DNA from: Trachythela sp. YZ-2020 | Lineage: Eukaryota > Cnidaria > Anthozoa > Malacalcyonacea > Clavulariidae | Length of the DNA: 64,000 nucleotides | Assembly: GCA_016169945.1 (NCBI GenBank) | Contig: JADLSH010000393.1 | Coordinates: 10,701,501 to 10,765,500 of the forward strand | Direction: 5' to 3' | Shown: positions 10,901 to 22,000 of the stretch, piece after piece | Layout of the letters: every line of letters starts with the position of its first letter | Numbering within the stretch: the first letter of the stretch is position 1 | The notes under the pieces: model-generated | Told to the model about the DNA's origin: nothing | Databases searched by the model: none | Seen by the model: only the letters and a program-made list of their open reading frames with translations | Position numbers and translations under genes: made by a program

Positions 10901-12941
10901 TATATACCAACTTTGAAATATATCTTTGTTTAAGAATGTGTGACATGGGAAATTTTTACAACATCTTTCAATAGTACAAAAGTACAATACATTACCAGAC
11001 AGAGGCATATTTCTGTATGCATTGTGAGGGAAAATTGAGAGGCATATTTCTGTATGCATTGTGAGGGAAATATAATAAGAGTATGACATACGTTAGATTA
11101 AACTTGAAGTTGAATTGCCAAGTTCCACCACCTGGGGGTTGATTACCATTGTCATCATAAAATGTTAATCCCAATTGAATGATCTTCAGTAAATCAACAT
11201 TACATCTTAACAGTTGGTATTGATAGTCAGAAGTACTTTTAAATTCACCAATAGGCCTGGCAACCACACCAGGAAATTCAGTATCCTATATGGAAACACA
11301 GTTGAATAGATCATTAAAACATCCAACACTTTCTGGCTTAAATGCCCCTGATATTGTAAAATAATTTATGAGTGCATTGGAAAGCCTTGGGGCCTGGGTT
11401 GACAGGAGAAGACATGGGTAGATAGTCAAGCTAACCCATTAACCCCCAACACTTGCCCCTTGAAGAGTAAACACGTCTGGAATTGGCATTACAAACAGTG
11501 AGATCCATGTTTTTGTCTTCCATAAAAGGGCAAGAAACATCCCAAATAAGACCAAAAATAGTGAGATAAACAATAAAGTGTATAAAACAGTATGTCATAC
11601 ATCTTTTACCCATCTAAAATGGTGTGGAAGCCATCCCAGATTAAATAATGCAAAAGCGCAACCTGTTTTAATTAAAATTACTTTCAGTTTTGTTAAACTA
11701 CAAACTTAGAATAAGTCAGAAATTTATTTTCAGGAACATGGGAAGATGGAAGTGATCACTCACGAGGCTCATAAATGAGTAAATCAATTACTCTTTAAGC
11801 TAAAAACTGTCCAGATGTTTGACGAGAGCAATTTCTAACCATTTTAAGCCTTTAGCTTTTGGCTGACATTATTGTGAGATTCAATTAAGAAATTGTGAGA
11901 CTGTGATATTGGGTCATTCCAGAAATCATTCACACCTCCCGCATGGAGGAAATGGGAAGTTAACTCCCCCCCCCCCTTCAGACTTCCTCAGTGGGAGAAG
12001 AGTTGATCTTTTCTGGATTTACCCATTGTGATAAAAAATGATAGAACCATGAGACTTAACATGTCTGTAGTAGACAGATAAAAATATCAAAGTTGGGCGC
12101 ACTGTGGCTAATGGGTTAAGCAGCAATGAAGAAATGTTTACGTTCATGGTTACCATGGAAGAAAATTTGTAAAAACATATAATTTACCATCGGTACCCGG
12201 CAATTTTCCCGAAAGACACTTTGCCGAAAGGCACTTTGCCGAAAGACATTTTGCCGAATGGACAATTCGCCGACGGACATTTTTCCAAAAGGACAATGTA
12301 ACGAACGGACTTTTTGTCGAAAGACATTTTGCCGAGTGTTATTTCCGCAAACTAAGACTTATATACTTTTATAGTTTACAAACTGACATGCCACAACTGG
12401 GAAACACATGTACGGATTAGCTTATTTAAGTTGTTTACCAAATTTCTTTCTATGTTTTGGTATTGTGTTTTGGCTAAATCAGTAAGTCCTCTCTCTCTCT
12501 CTCTCTCTAAATTTCTAACATAATATAGATAGATGGATAGATATATCAATTATAATATTTGATTTTAAGATGATCTTAAGCTTTCGTTCATGCTGCCATC
12601 ATATAAACCCAGAGTTCAAAATAGCAGCTGGTTATCGGCAATAGCCGATAGTTTTAGTACCTTTCCAGCTATTTAGAATTTAAACATATAACCAAGTCTT
12701 CAAGTTTCCTACGAACAGCTGGCAAAATTGTTGACCTAAAAAAAGCCTACAAGGCGTATTTTCTGAACGTTATTTTGAACCCTGAAATCAATGTATTAAC
12801 GAGCCTAATGCATTATTTATATCACTTTACCATGGCAATATAATGATAATTCAACACTGTTTCTCTCATCTTTGCAAATTCTTCCTCCAAATTTTCCTGC
12901 CATATTTCAATGATTGTATTAGTAACAGTTGCTCCAGGCAT
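7888..12941 (-). CDS. CNOT7/8: CCR4-NOT deadenylase subunit 7/8 (CAF1), complete, six exons
   Basis: CAF1 is the DEDD-family 3' exoribonuclease of the CCR4-NOT complex and shortens mRNA poly(A) tails. Coding exons on the minus strand: 12831-12941, 11092-11285, 10442-10603, 9720-9897, 8987-9064, 7888-8013. All junctions are GT/AG and phases agree; they sum to 849 bases, 282 residues plus stop, against about 285 in vertebrate CNOT7. The start [18 protein letters not shown] matches the family N-terminus. Catalytic residues are present: Asp38 and Glu40 in DTEFPG, Asp159 in GYDFGY, and His223 and Asp228 in QHQAGSDS. Other family blocks include [40 protein letters not shown] and [10 protein letters not shown]. 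The last residues (LQVTSS) and stop come from minisatellite sequence. Introns hold a MITE (8541-8861) and an inverted repeat (10678-10887). The gene is divergent from ZDHHC. Family identity is near certain; CNOT7 versus CNOT8 cannot be distinguished. Confidence 0.97.
8541..8861. mobile_element. 321-bp MITE in the last CNOT7/8 intron, 10-bp target duplication
   Basis: The inverted ends are (C)AGGGCATATTTTAA at 8541 and TTAAAATATGCC(T) ending at 8861, with a 1-bp length difference. The flanks repeat TGTGGTCTCA exactly at 8531-8540 and 8862-8871. The interior is rich in G/C runs (gggggcc phrases) and has no coding capacity. CAGGG-type ends suggest hAT; a 9-10-bp duplication would instead fit a MULE. 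Confidence 0.85.
10678..10887. repeat. Inverted repeat (85-bp arms) in CNOT7/8 intron 2
   Basis: Arms 10686-10770 and 10797-10881 are complementary with about five mismatches, around a 26-base loop, and the flanks tatataat / actatata extend the pairing. Each arm ends in CTTACCT..., so read outward each gives GAGGTAAGCG, a good 5' splice site. The interior reads on the minus strand as [19 protein letters not shown], which looks more protein-like than the surroundings. It may be a captured and inverted exon copy or a foldback element. Confidence 0.75.
12208..12340. repeat. Degenerate short-period repeat (ttttgccgaaagacat type)
   Basis: About seven imperfect copies of an 18-20-base phrase, gccgaaaggacattttg and variants, lie in CNOT7/8 intron 1. 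A CT microsatellite follows at about 12488-12508. This has no coding content. Confidence 0.75.
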
Positions 12942-13734
12942 CTTGTTTTGTTACCGTTTAATTTCTTTCATCTTATTACCCATGTGACATTAAACAAAGC
13001 CTAAAGAAAATATTAGTTACAGTAGAAGTCTATTGGTGTGATTAATAAGCAGAAAAAGAACTCCAACTAAAACGGACGTCTTGATTTTTTATGTTCAAAG
13101 AAGATGTTCCAGATAATAAATTTGTGTTATGTAGTGGCAAAGCTAGTCATAGTAACTGGTCATGCTATGCAAATTTTTAATTATTTAAATTATTCAAACC
13201 AAATTACTATTTATGGCTATCTAAGTGCAAGTTTATAAGCATATAGCATAACCAGTTGCCAAGACAAACAGACAGTATAAAATCTCCAACAAGAAACAAA
13301 GTTATAAGATACTCTCACACTGTTCTCATATTTATAAAACTATTAGATCATATAGGTTAAAACATTTAAGTAGAAAGCATGCCAAAAGTCAATATGCTAG
13401 ATCTTGCCAGAGATCTTCAGTTGGTTAACAAGAGATGTGTGCAGCTCTTTCCTGTCCATGACTAAAATCATATGCCTTTGACAGAGTAAAGAGGGTGGTA
13501 AAAAAAGGGGGGGGGGTTCAGATCACATTTCACGTGAAGAAAAACAGCCATTTCACGTTTCACATGTAAAAAAATAGCCATTTCACAAAATTTAAAAATA
13601 AAAATTTTCAACTGTACTAAGTTTTATTTTCCACATTGAATATGTAAAGCATTTCTTAATCCGTTACATTATTTTTAAGTGGAATAGAAGTGGGCCTTGA
13701 GTGTTTTAGATGATTCACCTGGGACTCAAAATAT
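12942..13734. other. Upstream region of CNOT7/8
   Basis: This is AT-rich single-copy-looking DNA with a short G run at about 13507-13514. No TATA box, CpG-rich segment or conserved promoter word stands out. The CNOT7/8 transcription start presumably lies in the right-hand neighbourhood of 12941, but I see nothing that fixes it. Confidence 0.4.
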
Positions 13735-14740
13735 TTAGACTTGGCCTGTTTCACGATATGAATTACTTGTATTCCAATTTGTTGTATTCCATCGTATTTC
13801 CCAAGGCAAAGGCCTTTTGTCTTTGGGAGATGAGGAGTTTGATTTCAAGAGTAATCCAAGCTTTATCTCTACAGTGAAGAGATTTTTGGGAAGTATTGTA
13901 TCCAGACCCATGAGAATGATGTCATAGAACAGGTCACACATTTGTTGACAGGAAGGTAGGTAAGAAAGTACATTCCAGTCAAGAACCGAACGAAATCGAC
14001 CAAATGCTTGCATATCTGGTGGTTTCCGCTTTCTAACCCAAACTTTGGTGATGGTGTTGGGGCGTTGGTGGTGACTAAGTGGGTGTAACAGTACTGACAT
14101 GTGATCCGATCGCGCAATAGCAGGAAGCAGTGGCGGACACTAGGGGGCGGCCAAGGGGAGCGGTCTCCCCCCCCCAATAATTTCTCAAAGCCTTTGAATA
14201 ATAGCTTATTAACTGTGTAACAAAGCTGTATCAATGATTTTACAACCACGAAAGCCTTGATAGGCTATAATTTAAGTAAATTTGCATTAAATTTAAGCCA
14301 AAAAGGTTTTAAGAATTGAGATTTGCAGCAACAAAAGGATGGTTATATGTTGGCAACCTAAGTTCGTACCCCCAATATTTTGGGGTACGCCAACTGGCAG
14401 GAAGTATTTCAGGGTCATCATACCAACGCTTCATATTAGTAAAGTTGCACTAAAGTTGCATCTCCACGGGTAGGTTTCTTTACAGTTTGTTTAAGAGATG
14501 ACTCTGTTATTCCCGCAAAATCTACTCCATTTCTTTGAATGACTAGGTCCAAATCGTCTACTTTATTGGATATGGATCTCACATTAGAAAGAAAAAAATT
14601 CGGGAAACCAGGCACTCGGCCTTGAGATGGTAAGCCTGGGTCATTTGAGCTAGTCGCTGACATTGACTTGTTAACTTGAGTGTTTATTAAATTAACTAAA
14701 TTTACCCCATTAAATGCTAACATTAGGTCAACTCCTCTTG
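13735..14740 (-). pseudogene. CR1/L2-like LINE endonuclease fragment, split by a hAT MITE
   Basis: The minus frame at 14436-14723 encodes NVRSISNKVDDLDLVIQRN followed by ITESSL, the N-terminal APE-type endonuclease signature of non-LTR retrotransposons. After the MITE (14128-14396) the frame resumes with AIARSDHMSVLLHPL, matching the end of that domain, and continues to about 13735. The middle of the endonuclease is missing (internal deletion before the MITE arrived), and no reverse transcriptase follows. Confidence 0.85.
14128..14396. mobile_element. hAT-type MITE (269 bp) with 8-bp target duplication
   Basis: It begins CAGTGGCGGACAC and ends GCCAACTG, flanked by exact GCAGGAAG copies at 14120-14127 and 14397-14404. 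Eight-base duplications with CAG...CTG ends are the hAT signature. The interior (taggctataa, tttgcagcaacaaaa) is homologous, in opposite orientation, to the MITE at 30274-30485. It sits inside the LINE endonuclease remnant, so it inserted later. Confidence 0.95.
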
Positions 14741-16074
14741 ACCTATTTTAATGCATAGGTCTAATTACTAAGTAACACTGACAACTAGTTAATTAACTTG
14801 TTACTAACTATTCTACACTGACATGTTGTTTTCTCTTCTTTTCACTTATTCGTGTATTTGAATTTTGTAACTGTTTTAGTAAATTAGTAATGTGTATATA
14901 TAGCAGTATAGCACTCTTTTAAACGCTCTGAAGATGTTGTAAAGTAAACAATGAAATGCAAGCAAATCAATTTTATTCTTTTATTTTAAAGGTCTTGTTT
15001 GAAAGTCATTTGCTGGGCTATAATATTTATATTTAAATATGCAAAAGATCTATTAAACCTTGCAGAATGAAGTATTTTGTGAAAATTGAGCAGTTTCAAT
15101 AACAGTTTTGGACCTCAACTGTGAGTGTGGAGTGTTTCTATCTGTAACTACTAGTGAAATATGAAGTAAGTGTAATGTCAACAATAACAACTAAGATAAA
15201 ATGCTCCAAACTCTCAATCTGAAATATAATGCACTTGGTCAACACTGTTATAATGCAATATGCAGTTGTACAATGCAGTGAGAAACATACAGTAGTGTGA
15301 AACCACTTTTATTCTGTTAAACCATCGCCATAATCGATCGCATACTAAAATATGGTTAAATGGCAACAAATGCGAATACATGCAACTTTTTAGCGCTTGC
15401 CTATGTTATGGCTCAATGGCTCAACAAATTCTCCACCCTGTCGATGACCTGAAGAAAGCAAATGCCTGACCCTGGGAACAGGTGCAGTTAATAATGCCCA
15501 ACAATGCCCAGGGGATGTCATGAACTAGACATATTAATGGATCACTATTTTGTGTTGGTCATCAACAAATGAATTTTGCCTTGTACCTTATCATACAATT
15601 TGCTATGAAACATGCAAATATATTTATAAAAAATAAGATTCTATTTTTATCATAAGCCTTAAAATATATTGATTTGCTACATTCAGTTGAGATGCAATGA
15701 GATGTGTACACTCACTTAGTCACTTATAGACATTTAGACAGCAGTGTAAAAATACTATGAATTACTATTAGCAATCAAAGGATTTTTCAAAAATTGGCAA
15801 ATTATCACATAAAACAGATTAAAAATATACAAACCTTTACTAAAATGCTATCGAGATAAAGTAAATAAGTTAAATTCTCCTTACAAATTTCCACATTGTA
15901 ATTTTGTAACTTTTTAATTTGTTTTCACACACAGAAGCCTTCCCAGACTGCCATTGTGCTCAGACCCAGTCTTCCACGACCAATACTGAAAGTTAATGTT
16001 TTCTTTCTATTATCTGACAGTGTCAGAGAGAAAACGTCGCCAAAATTTATGTAAGTTTGTAAAATATAGATAAA
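14741..16074. other. Intergenic spacer and ZDHHC 5' region
   Basis: AT-rich with no reading frame of note and no repeat that I can delimit. The right end must contain the ZDHHC 5' UTR and promoter. An in-frame TAA at 16060-16062 precedes the ATG at 16075. No TATA box is obvious. Confidence 0.4.
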
Positions 16075-19000
16075 ATGGGGAAATTTATGGAGATTATAGA
16101 ATGCCTTTTGAGAGCTGTGCAATGGTTTCCAGTTTTGGTTATATTTTCTATCGTTTTGTGGTCATATTATGCTTATGTAGTTGTCTTATGTGTCGGTGAG
16201 TAGACATCAAATGAATATATATTTTAAAATTTGTAATACAAATATAAGTCTAGTATAAGTCATTGTGGAAAGGACTTCAAATGATTTAGACTTATTAAGT
16301 ATAATATACTAATATACTTGAGAGATTACAGGATCAAACAACTTGAAAATTATAACAAGAGTATTGTTATATTTTTTAGCCTTTTTGTGTAGCTTGATCC
16401 TGTATTTTATATTCTCTCAAGTATATTGTTTACCCTGTGGATATTCGTCCGACGCCGGATCCCAATGTGTAACCGCTATTTGTCTGACATAGTACAATGT
16501 TCACGCTGTTTTCAACAACCTTGCCTGCACCCAACCTCCACCCTAACCCTAATCTGCCTGCATCCTAACTTTCAATCAGGCATTTTAGATAGAATGCTTG
16601 AAAACTATTGAAAATTAAGTTGGTATCGTTTTAGTGTGTTTTAAGAACAAGGAAAATACTTGTGTCTGACAAATAGCATTCAGATATTGGGATCCGTTGT
16701 CAGACGAATAACCACTGCGTAAATTTTTATACCTACACTGTAACCCCGCACTCAAGCTATTAGGTATAATGCGGTATAATCAAGAAAAGACGCTTTATGC
16801 TGATTCAATCCCGAGGGCCTTTGGCCTTGAAAGATTATTCCATCTTTGAGGTATTGCCGACCTCCTTTGAAAAATGCACTTTTTACATATGCATTTTCAA
16901 GGACGATTTTTATCATGTTTTGATCATTAGGGACCGGTCATAAAGTATGTGTACTGGGGGGGTGGAGGGTATTCCAAAATACTACCATAAAATTTGGCAC
17001 CGGGAAATATTTAATACCCCCCTCAAAGGTGATGAAATGTTTTGTACCCCCCTCCCACCCAACCAATCACCCCCCCCCCCCAAAAAAAAACCCAACATGA
17101 AACAAATGTAAATGCCAAGAACATAACTGGTTTGCAAATTATTTTCAATTTATTGTCTGTATTGAAATACTTAGCGTGGTTAATACTATTATGCCCTTGG
17201 TGAAAATCTGGTGAAAACATTACTCAAAATCTTAATACCAATTTTCATACAAAAAAGCTCAAATGCTACTGTGCTACATTGCAATGTAATTATTATAAGA
17301 ACATACACTCAATTTTATTAAAGTATTAAAGTTTGTAGTTTTAATCATAGACATAGTATTAGACTCATTTTGTTTTGTACCCCCTACAAATGTCGTAATT
17401 CGTCTCATAACCCCCCAAAGGTTAGATAATTTGTTTTGTACCCCCCCCCCCAACTTACCCTCCACCCCCCAGTACACATACTTTATGACCGGTCCCTTAT
17501 CAGTGTGATTATGCAACTTGTCAAAATGCTCATTGCAAAAGTCAGTGTGAAAACTGTGAAAATATAACAATGTTGCGATGGCATAAATCTGGCAGAATGG
17601 GGAAAACCTTAATAAACATTTCCTTGTGTAAACATTGCAGTTTCATTGTTCAAATGCCAGTGTTTTCAATAAAAGGTGCGCTGCCTATTAAGCCTTTCAC
17701 TGCCACCTATTTCTTTGTTTATTTGCAAAATCTACATTCCTCTTTCATGTGAAAATTTTGAGCACAGATGCCTATGCTTGAAATTCAGCCTGCTATTACA
17801 ATAATTATTGAAAACACTGAATACCTGGTAAACAAGTTTTTCCTGCCAATTTTGGCTAAGAAGACTTTGACGTTTTGAGAAAAGGCCATTTCTGTATACT
17901 GAACTTCTTCTTCAAGTGCTCTGTTTCTGCAAGTGTACTGAAATACGATTTATACAAGTCAAGTATAATGAATATGGTATGTATACATACCTTTCTGGCC
18001 AAATGGCATTCTGAGACTTTAGATTTCAAAATGTTCTGGGGGAGCATTTTCCCCCATACCTCCTACAGGCCTCGTGCCTTGGGCACTCAATACCTGTGCA
18101 CTGGGGACCCTCGTTAACCTTTTAGTTTTGGCTGGCCTCTTTACTTATTTCCTGCCACGCCTTTTCATCGGGCATAATGAACCTCAACGCTCTAATGTTT
18201 AGACCGAAGTTACACCTCCCAGCCAAAAGGACAAAAGACAATGGTTTGTAATTTTGCTCCCCCGTGCGTCCGTATCTCGAATGAAACGCCGTCAATTCCT
18301 CTGATCTTGCCACTCTTCAGCTATTGAATTGCCTTCACTCAATTAGTAGTCTCGCCTAGGGTTGTCATCCAAATCTTTTCACTGGTTGTTGAGGAATGCG
18401 AAGCATTGCTGAGTCTTTGACTGTGTGGTGTGTGGTGTGTGGTCAGTACTGAAGAGGGTCTGGAAGTGTTGGGACCAGCGACTTAGGCCTAAAGGCCTGT
18501 TTAAACGAGTTCGACATTGTTGGTCCAACGATGTTGGACAATGTTAGACCAACATGTTGGACTCGTTTGAACCGGCCTTAAGGAGCGCCTGCCCGTCATC
18601 ACTGCGCGAATGTCTCTGTACCTGATATAACGGCCATACACTGTCTTGAAGGCTTCGTTCCACGGTAGTCCCCAATGTCATCACACAGTTGATGTCATCA
18701 CACAGTTCACTCTCTGCGAGGCTTTTCCAACATTCGTTCTGGGTCTCTTGGAGCAATACGCTGACATTACTGCAAGCCTGACGGAAGACAACTTTCTTTA
18801 CGATGTAAGACGGCTGAGCTAGGTGGTCCTGGTCAGCAGATCTCTTCTTTGCAGGCAATAAAGGAACTGAGAACTTCTTCAGATGTCTGTAGAATAGCAA
18901 TTTTAGCTGTTCACAATACATTCCAGGGGAGAGGTCAGTGGGACTGTTGGTTTCCTTAAGTCCCGACCTAGGCTTGTCAGGAAGTCTGCTTTCACTACAG

Positions 19001-22000
19001 CTGACTGCGAGCTTCCAACATTGAGCTATTTCGTTGGAACACCTCGTTTCTTTGGTTTTAGTTTGAAGTTAAGGCTGAGTTCGCAACGAACTAGTCGATG
19101 GTAGATGTCGATTGTAGCTGCTTAAAGAAAATGCCGATATTTTAGCTGCTCCAGTAAGATTATATACTGCTCCAGTAAGATTGTATACTGCTCCAGTAAG
19201 ATTGTATACTGCTCCAGTAAGATTATATACTGCTCCAGTAAGATTATATACTGCTCCAGTAAGATCATATACTGCTCCAGTAAGATCATATACTGCTCCA
19301 GTAAGATCATATACTGCTCCAGTAAGATTGTATACTGCTCCAGTAAGATCATATACTGCTCCAGTAAGATTATATACTGCTCCAGTAAGATTATATACTG
19401 CTCCAGTAAGATTATATACTGCTCCAGTAAGATTGTATACTGCTCCAGTAAGATTATATACTGCTCCAGTAAGATTATATACTGCTCCAGTAAGATCATA
19501 TACTGCTCCAGTAAGATTATATACTGCTCCAGTAAGATTATATACTGCTCCAGTAAGATTATATACTGCTCCAGTAAGATTATATACTGCTCCAGTAAGA
19601 TTATATACTGCTCCAGTAAGATTATATACTGCTCCAGTAAGATTATATACTGCTCCAGTAAGATTGTATACTGCTCCAGTAAGATTATATACTGCTCCAG
19701 TAAGATTATATACTGCTCCAGTAAGATTATATACTGCTCCAGTAAGATTATATACTGCTCCAGTAAGATCATATACTGCTCCAGTAAGATTATATACTGC
19801 TCCAGTAAGATCATATACTGCTCCAGTAAGATTATGTACTGCTCCAGTAAGATTATATACTGCTCCAGTAAGATTATGTACTGCTCCAGTAAGATCATAT
19901 ACTGCTCCAGTAAGATTATATACTGCTCCAGTAAGATCATATACTGCTCCAGTAAGATCATATACTGCTCCAGTAAGATTATATACTGCTCCAGTAAGAT
20001 TATGTACTGCTCCAGTAAGATTATATACTGCTCCAGTAAGATTATATACTGCTCCAGTAAGATCATATACTGCTCCAGTAAGATTATGTACTGCTCCAGT
20101 AAGATTATATACTGCTCCAGTAAGATTATGTACTGCTCCAGTAAGATTATATACTGCTCCAGTAAGATTATATACTGCTCCAGTAAGATTATATACTGCT
20201 CCAGTAAGATTATATACTGCTCCAGTAAGATTATGTACTGCTCCAGTAAGATTATATACTGCTCCAGTAAGATTATATACTGCTCCAGTAAGATTATATA
20301 CTGCTCCAGTAAGATTATATACTGCTCCAGTAAGATTATATACTGCTCCAGTAAGATTATATACTGCTCCAGTAAGATCATATACTGCTCCAGTAAGATT
20401 ATATACTGCTCCAGTAAGATTATATACTGCTCCAGTAAGATTATATACTGCTCCAGTAAGATTATATACTGCTCCAGTAAGATTGTATACTGCTCCAGTA
20501 AGATTATATACTGCTCCAGTAAGATCATATACTGCTCCAGTAAGATTATATACTGCTCCAGTAAGATTATGTACTGCTCCAGTAAGATTATATACTGCTC
20601 CAGTAAGATTATATACTGCTCCAGTAAGATTATATACTGCTCCAGTAAGATTATATACTGCTCCAGTAAGATTGTATACTGCTCCAGTAAGATTATATAC
20701 TGCTCCAGTAAGATTGTATACTGCTCCAGTAAGATTATATACTGCTCCAGTAAGATTGTATACTGCTCCAGTAAGATTATATACTGCTCCAGTAAGATTA
20801 TATACTGCTCTTATAGTGAAGCCCGACTCCCTCTATCATGGAAATCCGTGAATATCATCCCAATTCCGAAAGAAAAACCAGTACGCGATGTCAACAAACA
20901 TTTGCGCCCAATTTCCCTGACACCAATTCTATCCAAAGTCGCTGAGGATTACGTAGTTAAAAATTTGTTAAACCTGCTGTACTTAAGAAAATTGATCCAA
21001 ATCAATACGGTACCGTCCCTAAATCTAGTACTACCCATGCCCTCGTAAGCATGCTTCATCATTGGAATGGTTCAACGAACGGAAACGGTGCAACAACTAG
21101 AATAGTTTTACTTGACTTCAGAAAAGCGTTCGATCTGATCGACCACCGCTTGCTTCTCACGAAAATAGCAACATATGATATACCTCAGTAGACGATTAAA
21201 TCGATTACCGATTTTTTAACATGCAGAAAACAACAAATAAGGCATAGTCAAGATTGTCACTCAGAGTGTGCGTCCGTCGCTGCAGGAGTCCCCCAGGGAA
21301 CAAAGTTAGGCCCGTGGCTGTTTATAGTTATGATCAATGACTCAGATATCCGTACCTCGAAAATTTGGAAATACGTTGACGATACAACCATGGCTGAGAC
21401 TATTGAAAAGGGAGGCGTGAGTTCAATCCAAAATTGCGTATAGACGTCCTATCAAATCAAATAATAGCAAACAAATTCCAACTAAACCAAGGAAAATGTA
21501 AAGAGCTGCGGATAGGTTTTAGTAAGACTGGGACACAGTTCGACGCAATGCAAATTCATGAAAGACCCTTGGAAGTGGTTAGCAGTGCCAAGATCTTGGG
21601 ATTGATTGTTTCAAGCGACTTTAAGTGGAAAGAACAGGTATTACAGGTGGTTAAAAAAGCACAGGAAAGATTATTCTTTCTAACCCAGTTGAAAAGATCT
21701 AATGTGGGCAATAGTGAACAGTGTGGAGATGTTGGCGCATGGAGATGATGCGATGGTTGGCGCATGGAGATGATGCGATGGTTGGTGCATGGAGATGATG
21801 CGATGGTTGGCGCATGGAGATGATGCGATGGTTGGCGCATGGAGATGATGCGATGGTTGGCGCATGGAGATGATGCGATGGTTGGCGCATGGAGATGATG
21901 CGATGGTTGGCGCATGGAGATGATGCGATGGTTGGCGCATGGAGATGATGCGATGGTTGGCGCATGGAGATGATGCGATGGTTGGCGCATGGAGATGATG

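Noticed and set aside
12610..12784. CAGAGTTCAAAATA / TATTTTGAACCCTG pair as a hAT MITE in CNOT7/8 intron 1
   Set aside because: The flanking 8-mers (TATAAACC and AAATCAAT) do not match, so the insertion is not demonstrated.
18544..18921. 125-aa minus-strand frame as a nested gene in ZDHHC intron 1
   Set aside because: No recognisable domain, no splice or promoter support, and the C-terminal part is encoded by a foldback repeat.
19122..20851. Long frames (404-556 aa) across the 21-bp repeat as protein-coding genes
   Set aside because: They are open only because the unit lacks stops; overlapping frames on both strands are equally long, and there is no start context or domain. They end in dead LINE sequence or unrelated intron.
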